Shown one piece after another: positions 34,516 through 47,200 of a stretch of 64,000 nucleotides of DNA (the stretch's first letter is position 1; each line of letters starts with the position of its first letter). The notes below the pieces were generated by a model, which had not been told where the DNA came from, did no database searches, and saw only the letters and a list, made by a program, of their open reading frames with translations. The position numbers and the translations under genes were made by a program. The stretch comes from Lepeophtheirus salmonis (taxonomy: Eukaryota; Arthropoda; Copepoda; Siphonostomatoida; Caligidae): NCBI RefSeq assembly GCF_016086655.4, contig NC_052131.2, forward strand, positions 9,097,940 through 9,161,939. Direction: 5' to 3'.

Positions 34516-37500
34516 AACACAAATACTATGATTTTTTTACAAATAAACGTTTATACCCATATTGCACCTTAAGTTTCCTTTATTTTAATAGCTCAATTAC
34601 TGCGTTACCTTATGAATAATTCAGAGGTAGTTACAAAAATATGTGAAATTTTATTTTTTCCAAACTTGTTCTTCCCTGCGTATGTATACCGAAAACGAAA
34701 AGTTGTATAAAATATAACTTGCTAGTATTCTATAAAGAAAAACAAAAATGACAATAAGAAGAATATTTGGGAGTACATCAGGTTCGCTGTCATGACGTTT
34801 GATTAAATTAGCTTCGACAAGCTATGAGGGGAAGAAAATGAACATATGTCTCACTTCTTACATACCTATATATGTAGGAATTACTGGATGTCAATCCTCA
34901 ATTTTATTCTGAGTCCAATATGCACTTATACTTATTATAACTCCCAAACAAATCCTTAATATTGTTCTTCCTCTTTCATGAGTGCAATAATTAATTATTA
35001 CTGTGTACCTAGATGATATTAAGTTTGACAGCAACATCAAAACTTGCATTCTAAAAATGTTTCGGATTTACAACCTTAGGTATAATTTTATTAAATAGTA
35101 ATACTCTTAATCAATAAATGCTGTATACTTAATGAACAACGTAATATATTATGGCATAAATTATATAATATTAACAAGATAATGAGACATACATTCGTAA
35201 TAAATATAAACAATAATTTTTAAGAGTATTTTGTAGATGTACAAGCTCTGGACTGAATAACTAAGTGGTTTATTTGCAACAAAACAATGTTAATGTAATC
35301 TTTTCTTTTTTATAATGTTATGTAGATGTTATTCAACAATAAAAATCAACACTATAAGAGCATTTGTTAATATATTATACAGTAAATAATATTTCGTATT
35401 TAAATTACAGCTTTGTTAACTCATTTTAAAAACTATTATTTTCAAAATATTATTTTAACAAAATCTTCATTTACTCACAATAGCTCAACGTTTAACTACA
35501 AATCTAATTATATACCATGTAATAACAATTTTGTTGAATGTAACTTTTCTGTTAAGTACTAAAAGTCATCGGACTTTGAGAACTATGCTTATATGACTAC
35601 CTTTTATGTATTTTTAAAATTTGATGGCATTAGCTTATTTAGTTCTTCTTTACTATAATATTAAGAATTAAACTACAAATATGGGTCAATATGACCGTTG
35701 TATTTGAATATATAATATTTATTTAACCCATTAAGACCGAATGTTTAATTTTTTTTTTCAAATTTCATCTCCTCCTTCTTTTGAAAAAAAAAAAAGAATC
35801 TATAAGTCTCAAAATTTCCTATGATTGATTATGAATTAACAATTAATTATTTGCAAAAAAAAAAAAAAAAATGTATGCCTAAAAGACAATCATAGAAGAG
35901 ACCCTTTAGTTGTTGTCGAAGCAAGAAAAAAATTGATAAAGCCTCCTTTATATCCAAACAGTATTTGTTTTAATAAAAATTGGGTCTATGAGTCTCATCA
36001 TTTGTGGATATATCCCCTTGTAATTTTTCTAATATATTATTTAAAATAAAAATATGGTTTTAAAAAAGTGAAAAGTGTCGTTGTAATACGTTGAAAAGAG
36101 AAGGCACCATTTTTTAACTTCTTTTTAGATATACAGCTGCAAAAAATTATATTAATAGTACTTGATAATTAAATATTATAAATATAAGGTACTATTTAAA
36201 TCGTTTTGAGTATCGTTGGTTTAAAAAAATGCAAATATGTTAAATATTGAAACTGGCTATTTTAGCAATATAGAAAAATCTACTCTTTGGTCGACGTTAA
36301 GGACGTTTTACTTTCTTGCAAAATTACCAACTAGCTTAAAATGGCTTAGCTACAACTTTTTGAGTAATGTTCAATTAATAAAACAATCATGAAAAATAGA
36401 GGTTGAATGAATTATAAGAGAATGAGCTGTTTGTCAATTCCCTTAATATCTTTAGGTAAAACTTTTGTGTGACTTTAACAATTAGTAAATAAATTATAAT
36501 ATAATTATATTAAAACAAGTGATACAAACATTTGAGTTTGTTAAAAATCTTACAGTTGAAAAAAAACATAATAAAATTATCATATAATATTTAGCCTTTT
36601 TATATGACCTTTTTTAAAAATGCAAATTCTTACTTTAAAAAGTTTATATGTTGATTTTTCTGGAATTATAAATTTTAAAGAACATTCAATAATATAGTCA
36701 TAAATGAAATGATTAAAAGAGCATATGCATATTGGACAATCTGTCAAAATTATCGAAGCTATTTTTAATTATTAAAACATATGATATGAAAAGATTATAG
36801 TATGGTAAAAGATATATTTAAGACTATGAAATTACCGAAAACAGAATTGTTCACTTGTAATTTTTTTATGTGTCAGGATAAAGTATCAATTTTTTTGTGT
36901 CCCGTGTAAGTCGAGCTGTGTGCCCTTTTCCTTCGAGTCGGATCTGATATTGAAATTTAATCAGATTTAAAGTGCAATTTTAATCAATTTCCATGTCCCT
37001 AACACTCAATTTATTACAAATTCAATTGTATGAAAAGATTAATCACACTAACATAACTCTTATGAATTATTTATATAAATGTTAATAAGTCTCTAGCATT
37101 GGTAAATTCTGAGTTTTTTAACAATAAACTTTAAAATAATAATTTTTTATACTTCTTTCAGACCCATGAGGTACCCTTTTAAAACTCGATAAAAAAACGA
37201 TATGCATACTCTGACAAACAAAATCATTAGAAAAAGTACAGAAACGTAAGAATCTTTCTGCTAAAGTTTTTTTTCTAAACAGGTGTAATGATACATATGT
37301 TTTATTCATAAGTAACAGGACACAACCAATCAATAAACAGATTGTATTTTTCGCTGACAAATTCTACTAAAGTCATATAAGTATGACAAGTGTCTATGAA
37401 CATAATTGGATAATGGTATAAATAAATGAATATTTTTCCCTTTCTACATATATGTATATATCAGCTTATAGGTTATATAAATGAAAAAATCGATATCGGC

Positions 37501-38317
37501 AATAATTATGATTTCTTAGATATCAATCAATATTGATAAATCAGTACTTATTGTGCAATAGATAATATTCGATATCAGTGATACTTCAATAAAATATACG
37601 ATACATACATAATATAAGGGTATATTAGGGTATTATCAAATATAAATGTATTTGATTGAAATGTGAAACTCTTTCAACATTATTTTTCTGATTCATCGAA
37701 ATAATAATAATAAAAAGTTGAAAAAAGGTTACGTAAATTGAGAGGAGGAAAACTTTGCATTATTTGACAGGGGAATGCGCCTTCATCTGAGGTTTCAGGA
37801 AGTCAATGTAAGGAGATATTAAGAAATATGTATTATTTTGTTTAATATATATTGTTATTTATGGATCGATTACCTTTATAAAGAACAAACATCGAATACA
37901 TAAGTAAATTTTTTCATCTCTTAATTGAATACATTATAATCTATGTTCTAGACATATCAAATAATAACTTAAAAATTGATTTATTTCATAATTTGACTAA
38001 GCTTTTCAGTAGTAGTGATCAATAGGGCTGAGCACTTAGTTTTTATTAAATTTTATCATACCTTTCTGTATGAATAAGAAGATCTTAATGGGTCAATTAT
38101 CTCTTATCTCAATTTGTTAAAAATCAAACATTCATTCTTTTTATGATGTGTATATTATTAAGTAACAAATGTATGAATATTTTGCAAAATTCATTCCCCA
38201 GTTATGTTGATATATAAAATTATGATAATTTATTTAACGTATAATAAAAAATATCCATAATTTTTTTTTATATTTTATTTCATTTTTAATATTTACATAC
38301 GTGACAATCAAAATAGT
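34516..38317. other. Long AT-rich stretch without a recognised gene
   Basis: Nothing identifiable. Homopolymer A/T runs are frequent (for example 35747-35800 and 35854-35871). A segment at 34780-34930 is slightly less AT-rich. No transposase motif was read. Confidence 0.55.
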
Positions 38318-38561
38318 GCTTAGATGACGGTCGGATATGACGATTTCCATTATTTATCCATATTTCAACAATTGGGCTTCCAGAGCGTGGTGCATCTTTG
38401 ACATTAAAATTACCGAAACAGATTAAACGAAACTAAAATTGTGCAGGATTGGCTGTAACAGTATATTGACCATCATCCTTATTCGAATTTTCAGGCCCCT
38501 GGCTTAAATTTTCGCCTTATACATATAAAGTATGCCGTATTTTCTCTTTGTTGGTGTCCAT
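38318..38561 (-). pseudogene. Mariner transposase N-terminal fragment (MDTxKEK family)
   Basis: From the ATG at 38559-38561 the minus strand reads MDTNKEKIRHTLYMYKAK. A frame change then gives a decayed Q-TVTANPAQF segment, the first helix-turn-helix region. The linker NFNVKDAPRSGSPIVE follows, then after another break MEIVISDRHLS, the beginning of the second helix-turn-helix. Order and wording match the fragments at 16290, 19540 and 31088. It stops before the catalytic domain, so the piece is only a truncated DNA-binding region. Confidence 0.75.
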
Positions 38562-41500
38562 CCTTAACGTCTGCCCAAATGATACTAAGTTAAACAATCG
38601 TTAAACTGTCCAAGAAGTATTTTAGTTCAAAAAATTTTCTTTTTAACATTTATAACTTGAACAGATAACATTTATATAACCCAAGATACACATTACTAAA
38701 GGAATCAATTGGAAAAATCATAGATTTCTGTTCATAACACCTATTATTACGGATTATAAACGCTTAAATATTTGATGCCTCTTAGTTTGATGACAAAATC
38801 TAGCATTTGTCAGCAATACTATTACTAACCAATACCAAAGAGGAATGGAAACCTAACAATTTTGATTGTATAATTTTGTCTATCTCAAACATTGATGTAT
38901 TTGTACAATAAATGGAATATTATTTTTTCCCCGTTTTTATAACAAAGTTAGTTATACTTTTAAAGTTATTAACCATGAAAATATTAGAATTTATATAAAT
39001 GAAACACTTATTCATTGGCATTGGATAGAAAATACATCAAATAAGTAAAGGTGAAAGAGGGGTTGTTTGACAGAAAATTCATATTTTAGTTACTTTAGCT
39101 CTATGAATTGATTTTAATGTTGGCAATATTGAAACAGGTCTAGGACACCTTGAGACATTAACAAATATGAATAAAAAAATATTATTTTTCTGTGCAATTG
39201 AAACAAAATTATATTTCATGAAAAATAAATATAATTGGCTTCCATATCCTCCCATGCTTTATAACCATTTTAACATTATACTGTTCTTTACTCAAAAAGA
39301 AAAAATATAGAAAAATAAGACATACAAGTTTACATGAGCTCAGATATAGTTCATTATTTAGTTTCCCTTGTAACAATAACACAATTTTTGAAAAAAATTA
39401 TTAAATTCCATATTCAATTCAAGAAGAAATTGACAAACTTATAAAATACCTTTTATCTTTAAATTGTATAAGTCCATATTTAAAATTAACTCAAAGTTTT
39501 CAAAAGAAAAAAATAAGAGATTTTTTTAACTTACACGTATCAACTATCTCTTTCCTACCCTAACTAAACGCTATAAATTGAAGTAAAAATATTAAATCAA
39601 ATTCAATATTATATATATTTGGACTCCGTTCCCATTTTGTTAGTTATAAAAATAAATGGTAAAATTAGCATGTTTTGTTGTATCCTTTTCCAAATATATT
39701 TGTTCAAGATTTTAAAACGACTTATTCTATTTAATTTGTAAAAAAGTTTTCATTTAAAAAAATATAGTTCCTCTGTCTATTTTATGTTGATATTGTTATT
39801 GTAGAGATTGTGCATGTTAAAAAAATTGCAACATAATTATCGATGTGAAAAAAAAAAAAGAGTAGAAATTTACTTTCAATAATACCTAAAAATCATCGAA
39901 TCTTAATCAAAAATACTCCACTTCTTCTTTTTCACATGTATATTTACATAAAATTGACTAATGTAGAATATATTACAACTTTCTTGTATGAAAAAAATCT
40001 TTTTGTTTGTTTATGATAGTTGGCTTTACAAACTTTAGCGAAAATTCTGCAAAACGTTGATAAAATATACCAATTGTACTTTATATATATTTTTTTCTAA
40101 AAAAATGCATGAATCTTTATTGAAATATTACATTTGCTTAGAAAACATATTAAAAAATCTAAAATTTTATGATGATAAGGGACCTGAAATACTAAAATAA
40201 TAACAAAAATGTATATATGGATTATTCATTCTTAACCAACCTAATTAATTTTGTTTCTCTATATGATAAATTCAAAAAAAAAAAAAATATATATATACTT
40301 TATAAATTGTACAAAAAATCCAATATTTTCAATAATTAATTCAAAATTTTTTTAATTTGCACCATGACTTAAGGTATTTGTTTTTAATTTTTGCTCAAAA
40401 GTCGTTTTTATTTGTATGGGCCCTGTATCTTTTGAGATATTATAATTAAACATTGCTAGCTTTAATAATTTGTATGGCTTAGCCTCAAAAATTATCAAAA
40501 ACATCGTTCTTTATAGAAATAGGTTTATTATAGACATATTATATATTATTATAGTGGGTATAGTATAGTGTTGTATTGCAGTTCAGTATGGTAGGACTCC
40601 TACGGTTTGGTACGTTTTTACCCTTGGTACAATACGTATATATTTATTATTTTTTTAATTAATAGGTGTGTATAGTTATGTAAGATTGTGATCCATAAGC
40701 ATACTTTTATTTAATAAATAATTTCTGTATTTGTTCATAAAAAAAAGAAGAGATAATGAAATATAAAATTCATCCCATTTGACGAAGATGCGTTGGTATG
40801 ATAGTGTATCATTTAAAAAACTTCCTAATATTTCTAAGTTTACTTAACGATACCTTGCAAATATGCTACATCTATATCCAGTGTTATAAATTTTTCGACA
40901 GCTGGCAATATTGTGACTGATAATTGGTATTGTATATTCTCAGAAAATGTAGCCAAGCTTATCTTTTTTTTAATAATAAATAAACATACAAATTCAAGAA
41001 AAGTTTAATCTATTTAAGAATACACCGTCACAGCATAATATGTAGAAAATAAAAAATGAGGAAGGCTTCTGACGGGGGCGGGGTACCGTTTATAATTGGT
41101 CAATGATTACCAATATTTTGTTTTCTGTTACTTTATCAATTTGTAAAAAAATAATTGTTTGGAGGGTTATTACAATACAATCACAAATTACAAAGTGTAC
41201 ACACTTATCTGATCTAGTAAAACATATAGTCCAATATTTATAACTATTTTTTCGATACAATTTAAAAAATATATAAAAAGTTAAGAAATAAAAGAATATA
41301 TCTATAAAATATATATAAACAGTAAAGGGGGTCGTACTTTTCATTTTTCCGAAAATCAAAAACTGGTAGTGTCTTTAATTGTGTTTTTCACGTATATTTC
41401 AAAAAGTAATTTTCAAAAAGATAGAATAACTCTAAGCTACGTAAATTTCCTTTTGAAAATTACCGAAAATACGGTTTTTTTTTTCACAATATAATTTATT

Positions 41501-41700
41501 GATATTCATATTAAGGGTATGTATATGTATTGTTCTTGATGAGAAAAGTTCAAATATGAAGAAATTTTAATCACTAGATCATTATAACCTAGTTATTTCT
41601 GTACTTTAAAATAGATAAATAAGTAGTAATTTCAATATTTTTTTGTCTGGAGGAACATATACTTTTATTTATTAACCTTATGATGCATATCTGTTGATGC
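38562..41700. other. Long AT-rich stretch without a recognised gene
   Basis: No gene or element is supported. A less AT-rich segment at about 40545-40640 has short TAGTATAG and GGTACG words like those around 33470-33540, possibly diverged ends of an unknown element. The minus frame at 41090-41359 is Phe/Tyr/Ile-rich and unsupported. Confidence 0.5.
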
Positions 41701-42551
41701 TACAGGGTGCGTGGACAAGATCTGCCGCTTCAAAAACAACTACTGCAAGCTTATTTTATAATATTTATTGATAAAATAAAAACGAATATCTTTATTAGGA
41801 TATTGAGCAGCTATCTATTTAATGTAGCCGCCGTCTTCGGCCAAACCCTGCTCAATGTGGCTACGAAACCGAGAACTGGCATTTTGGATTTGCACTGCTT
41901 ATATCTCACTGAATTTCTCCTTGATGCAGGTGATGAGAGACTGCTTGGTGTTATGGGAGGAGCAATTGGTCATGTTTTCCACGTAAGACCAGACAAACTA
42001 GTCCAACGGGTTCAACCCCTGTGATGAGGGAGGCAAAGAGGAGAAGGGTACAAACGTAAAAGCATTGCTTTTTAGCCATTCTTGCGTCCGCTTAGCTTTG
42101 TGGGGCGGAGCCGAGTCCTGCTACCACATCCACGGCCTGTCACTGACAACAGACTTGCCATGGCTCTCATGGAACGCTGGGGGTCCTCGTCGATGATGTC
42201 CCTGACGTTGTTGATGAAGATGACGCCCCGGACAATCCTGGTGCTCTCCTCCTCCTTCTTCTTCCTGTCAACAACGTCCATTGGCTTCGATGACTCCTGC
42301 AGCTGCTTGCTGAAACTTCTGACCGTTCCAACTGGCATTGACAGAAGGCCAGATATGTCAGCATTGCTTAATTTCATATGATCACTAAGCATAATCTGAA
42401 TAGCAGCACACCTACTATCTCTCTCATTGAACATAATGACTTTTCTTGGGCAAAATGGGAAAAATTTTAACACCAAAAATAGACGGATCAGACATCAGCT
42501 GATGGAGTAATGTTGTCTTTAAAATGCAGCAGATTGTGTCCTCACTCAATA
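41701..42551 (-). mobile_element. Mariner-type element with TIRs and an internal deletion
   Basis: The left end (TACAGGGTGCGTGGACAAGA, continuing TCTGCCGC and AAAAACAAC) pairs with the reversed right end (TATTGAGTGAGGACACAATC, continuing TGCTGC and AAAGACAAC). These are imperfect TIRs of about 40 bases with TA tips. The length of 851 bases is some 400 short of a complete element. A minus-strand transposase with its centre missing fills the interior, which is clearly GC-richer than its surroundings. Confidence 0.8.
41815..42434 (-). pseudogene. Mariner-type transposase lacking first catalytic region
   Basis: The likely start is ATG at 42432-42434 (MFNERDSRCAAIQIM); the frame is open upstream to 42476 but without an ATG. 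A helix-turn-helix follows (LSNADISGLLSMPVGTVRSF), then a KKKEEESTR linker and the second DNA-binding segment (DEDPQRSMRAMASLLSV). The sequence then jumps to the second catalytic block, WMWxQDSAPPHKAKRTQEWL (about 42060-42130, frameshifted, with a stop replacing Gln). The third region is LNPLDxFVWSYVEN near 41975-42015, with TAG for Tyr. The C-terminus AEDGGYIK ends at a stop at 41815-41817. The FSDEK first-Asp region is deleted. The plus-strand frames at 41707-42024 and 42082-42381 are antisense. Confidence 0.8.
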
Positions 42552-43049
42552 TGTATATATTTTATAAGTTTGTTTATTTTCATTCTAAATATATATTAAG
42601 TGAAAATAAATATCACAATCCAGAATAATTTTTTTTTTAAATGTTGCTTCATTAAATGACGAAAATAGTTCAATTACATTTGAATCAATTAAAGAGTCTC
42701 AACTTTTTCTTTCAGTATACCTTTCTTATAGCTTATTTAATTTTAGAAGGTTATAGAGGTCACTTTTTTAGTAATGTTTGGAGTATCGTTAATCTGTAGA
42801 CAAATATTGAACAACCTCATACAATGTTACGTAAAATATGCATTATATAAACATTTTAGTTTAAAATTAAAGCTTTTGGGTGATATTACATTGCAAGGCT
42901 ACCAAAATTTACAAACAAAAATACGTACATATAAACGGTAAAATTAATACTATCAGACGTACAAAAATGCAGCATTCATAATAAAACAAAGATAATTTAT
43001 GAAAATACTAAAAACTAGTCTCCAGTTTAAACTTTAGGCTGTCGAGATA
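42552..43049. other. AT-rich spacer
   Basis: No gene or element is recognised between the mariner-type element and the possible LINE remnant. Confidence 0.55.
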
Positions 43050-43760
43050 TCTTTTTTAAGCCTTTAAATGGTATCTTCAAGCTGGCGGAAAGTATTTAAT
43101 TTCTTCTCCAGCCAAACTCCACAAATTATTCCACAGAGACAGAACTTTAGTGGAAAGAGCAGCATATCTTGCTGCTGCAGTAATAAAAATTTCTCTTAGC
43201 TCCTAAGGATCCAACACACCTTTACTTTTTACTCTATTAGCTATTAAGGATTCAGAGTAAAATAAAGCAAAATCTAAAGCCTTTGTTTCAGATGATGCTC
43301 CTTTGTTCCTATTGGAAATCGTGAACAAAACCATACCTTGTATTAGCATATTCAAATCCTTTTATATTTAACTTTACCAGGGACTTTAAAATAACCAAAG
43401 CGGGACAATCGACAAAAGGATATTGAGTATCATTAAAAATTTTACCACAATCCTTGCATGCCATAAAAACTTAATAGGTTTAATAGGTACAAAACACCTG
43501 TAAGGAAGACCCATGATCATTTTGAGAGTCCAAAAATGTATTTCAGACTTCTTGAAGCAAAATGGAAAATGAAATGTGGCCTCCTTGATCGTCAGATGGA
43601 ACACTTTGGACTGCCATGTATGTGGTATATTAGAAAGAGAGTCCAATAAACGTACACATAACACAGTTGACTCCTTGTAGACTTCTATTCTCAAGGCAGT
43701 GGCCAACATCTACAAGGACAAAGATATCCTTATCTCCGGTTTAGGACCAGTTTGGAGGCA
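43050..43760 (-). pseudogene. Possible non-LTR retrotransposon 3' coding remnant
   Basis: This is a GC-richer block whose minus strand reads, across frames, as plausible protein over about 650 bases. The most telling part is MACKDCGKIFNDTQYPFVDC followed by PALVILKSLV (about 43370-43460). It resembles the Cys-x2-Cys...His/Asp...Cys-Pro pattern that follows the reverse transcriptase domain in many LINEs. Downstream text includes ARYAALSTKVLSLWNNLW. The 107-residue open frame at 43386-43709 overlaps this but is probably not the correct frame throughout. No catalytic FADD-type motif was found, so the assignment is tentative; an unknown host or transposon gene is also possible. Confidence 0.35.
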
Positions 43761-45570
43761 TTGGTTGAAGCTAGAGGTACTTGGTTTGATTAATAGAATT
43801 CATTATGGTTACTTACATTTATATATATAATAGATTTATGAGTTGCTGAATTAATCTTGGGAAAGATATTGTAATTTATATTATCCTTAAATTTTCCAGA
43901 TTCAAAATCCCCAACTGTAAATGGTACCTTTTATAATGAAATTACACATACAATGTTATACGCATTTAATATTTTTTTTTTTTTGTAATAGTACGAATGA
44001 TCAGTAATGTGTTTTTTTTTCTAGCTAAATAACAGCAGTCAATAAATTTTGAAATGTTTTTATATGTTGCGTTTCTGCTTATTTTTAACTCGAGAAAAAT
44101 AAAAATAACCTATATAGCTCAAAATTTATAGTTTTAAAATATATATACAGAACTCCACATTTTATCTGCTATAAGAAAGATTTAATAGATTAATAAACGT
44201 ACAAAGAATTTTTTGCGAAACAAATTCTACATAGCTATTAAAAGATTGTTTCTTTGTAATAATTTTGTTAATGAAGTTTTCTATCTTTTCACTTTAAGCC
44301 AAATTATATAAAATTATAACTCTATTATATTTTCAAAGAATAGGTATCAAAACATACAGAAATAATTATTTTTTTAAAAATCTATAAACATGTACCTACA
44401 TACAATATATTATACTTTTGCTTGTATTTATATTTTTCTAGTAGAAAATACATTAAATCATGTCAATGTTAGGAAATAATGGTGGGGCAAATATTTTACA
44501 TAACCAGATGTTGTGTATCATAAAACTCATTTTAATTTTTATTGGGTTCAAAACTATCACAAACTAATCATCTCAATAAATGAGCGAAAAAAAGTTAAAA
44601 TTTTTTCCGAGCTGTCAATTCAATTTTAACTGAGTTATAATTCATGTGACTAACAATTTTGAAATGGCTAGAAGAATAATTTATATTTTATTACTTTTGT
44701 TCGAGCTAATTTGACTTTCAAATATAGAAAAAAAGTGTTAATAATTTATTACTTATTTCCTTAAGTTTTACTGGTTGTAATTGGATATGTAATATTAGTG
44801 TTTATATATATATATATTTTGTTTTTTATCATTTTTTCTTCTAACTCAACATTTTTTTGCACTTGCTTTGGTAAAATTACAGTTAATTATTTAAAAGTTA
44901 CGCATAATTGCAATTAACTATAAAACATTTCCTTTACATTTTAATAAAAGGTTATAAATCCATAATAAAGGCTCTTAAAAACTTTGTGATAAAATTGTGG
45001 GGCACACAAATCTTTATCTTGTTTACAAAGTTTGTCATATAATTCTTTTGTTTTTACAAGTTTATTTTTGTTAAAACACTAATTTTAATATTCATACTTT
45101 TTATATAAATCTCTTAAGAAATTAACTAACAGATAATGTAAAGAATGTCAAAAATTGCTTATTTGTTCAATGTTATTCATTATTTTAATATTCCATATAT
45201 ATATATACATACTAATTTGAAACATTATGAACATCGTAATTGGAGTCTTAAAATTAATTTACAGATATATTTCATAGAAATTCTAGTAGAATAAGAGTTA
45301 ATATTAGTACAAACATACTCAATTGATTTTTTTTTTTATAAAAGCTTTTAAGTTATTTCTACAAATGTTGATTTTCTGAAGTCAATATTGAACCAAGACA
45401 CATAACATTATGGAATAACCGAATTGTTTTTTCTTGATCTACTTGGTTATGTATATTGTGAAGACTGTGAGTTCTAAGTATTTACTCGCGTGTGATATTT
45501 TTAGTAGTGGACGATCCAAACAGTGTTTTTTTTCAAAATTATTATAACTAGAGTTGCAACTTTTGTATAG
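43761..45570. other. AT-rich stretch without a recognised gene
   Basis: Only AT-rich DNA with TA runs (44804-44817, 45197-45207) is seen. No coding or RNA feature. Confidence 0.55.
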
Positions 45571-45579
45571 AAAAAAGGA

Positions 45580-45662
45580 GATTTCAAGTAAAGTAATGAA
45601 AAAAGTAGATTTTAAGTAAAGTAATGAAAAAGTAGATTTCAAGTAAAGTTATGAAAAAAGTT
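45580..45662. repeat. Tandem repeat, about three units of 27-28 bases
   Basis: The unit is GATTTCAAGTAAAGTAATGA followed by AAAAAGTA. Copies begin at 45580, 45608 and 45635. Because the period is near 28, not a multiple of three, each unit shifts the frame, yet the minus strand stays open as part of a 67-residue frame by chance. It is a minisatellite-like local duplication. Confidence 0.75.
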
Positions 45663-45834
45663 GGTACGGGTATTAATACCATCAGTAGTATTTATTATTA
45701 GTAACCAGTAGCTCAGAGGAACCAAATATCAATTCAGGACGCTGTTGCACAGCTCAACCAATGCCGCTCTCATTATCATTATTATTTTATTATAGATTGG
45801 ATTAGTAGGATAATTATAAATATTTGTCCTCAAT

Positions 45835-46000
45835 GAAGTTCGAATATATAAATAACTTTTGAGTATGAATCCGAAGCGGGCATTGTGTTTACTATCATCT
45901 TTCATAGCTGCTTATAGATAATCTAATACAAAGTATCCACTGCTATGCTACCCTCATTCCAGACATTCTTCAAACTGCATGGGTTACAATGTTAAAACTT
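45835..46000 (+). repeat. Dispersed repeat R2, copy 2
   Basis: Related to 33640-33860. It has AATCCGAAGCGGGCATTGTG, TTTACTATCATCTTTCATAG, CTGCTTATAGATAATCTAAT and, after CATTCTTCAAACTGCATGGG, the terminal TTACAATGTT. The last part also matches 51925-51955 closely. Confidence 0.5.
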
Positions 46001-46869
46001 CAGTTTCTTGTATTGTTACATACAAGAAATGGGTATATTTTAAAATTCTTACTATTATATACTAGGTTTTTTTTTGTTTCAAAGGGTCTTAAAATTCCTT
46101 TTAAGCATGATTAATTCTATAAAAAATCATAATATGTGTTCATTAAAGTTTTTTGGACTATATAAAAGCTAAATCAAAAGCTCATACATAACCAACATTA
46201 ACAGTCAAGTATATTGAATAATTGGATATGATGTATGCTACATACAGGAATTTTTTTTTTTAGAAAAACATTCTTCTACCTAACTCTAAAGATTTTATAA
46301 ATAAAATAATAAAACCCTTGATAGTTAGAACATTAATTTAATTTTACTTTACATTTTTGAAACTTTTTTCCAAATGCATACTAACATTTTATAAACAATC
46401 AATTCTGTAAAGTTTGAAGTAAAATAACTCTTGCTTTTAGCAAGAAAATTTTTTAAAGATAACTCCTAATAATAATGTTTCATTAGAAATGTCCTTAAAA
46501 AAGGTTTTTTTTAATTTTTTTATCAGTAACATAAAATTTGTATTTAATTTCCTAATGAAACAAATATGATATGTTATTGAATTTTTTCGAAACTTGATAT
46601 TTATAGGACAAAAATATAGTTTTTCATTTTTTCTAAAATTATATTATTATGATGCGGCTAACTAAAACTATTGTTTTCGCAGAGACAAAATCTAATATCA
46701 GAAAGGGAACAAGTAATATAAGTGTCAATTAATTTTAAAAAGTGTATTAATTATAATTTTTTTGTCCAAAAGAAAAAGTTTTTTTGTGTATATTAATTAG
46801 GACAATTGGTAAATGAGACAATATTTCAGAAAAATCTATTATACTGTTAAATTGAAAACATGTCAATGG
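46001..46869. other. AT-rich spacer
   Basis: No gene or element is recognised; homopolymer-rich DNA only. Confidence 0.55.
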
Positions 46870-47200
46870 AAAAATATTACGTCCAGATGTCCACCCTTTA
46901 CATAACCGATGATTTTAGCTCAATCTGCCTTTGAATCAAGGTTTATTGCAGATTTTACAGAATTTTCATTATGATACCTTACCTGAATTACTGTTGCTAT
47001 TAGCTTCTTCATTGTAGAACAATCATATTTTGGAGCTTAATTTCCATTACTGTGGATATATTTTCCATAAAATTACAGCCAGTGGACTTATCTGGCCACT
47101 CAAGAAGATTTAAATAAGTTTTGTATTTTCTTTGATGAATGGCTTAGTGGTGAATCCTTCTGGAGTACTTAATCACAATCAGGAAAACGACTTTGATCAG
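46870..47200 (-). pseudogene. Tc1-like transposase C-terminal remnant
   Basis: Reading the minus strand, a badly decayed second catalytic block lies near 47130-47200. It is followed by KKIQNLFKSS in one frame and by LLEWPDKSTGCNFMENIS (about 47045-47100) in another. The latter corresponds to the WPSKSPDLN-IEN segment of Tc1 elements, with the catalytic Glu in MEN. The C-terminus reads STMKKLIATVIQVRYHNENS and then a stop-interrupted AKIIGYVKGGH, the usual ending with the conserved KGGH. N-terminal and first-Asp regions are absent. The plus-strand frame at 47132-47341 is antisense in part. Confidence 0.6.

Noticed and set aside
42082..42381. 99-residue plus-strand frame
   Set aside because: Antisense to the transposase remnant at 41815-42434.
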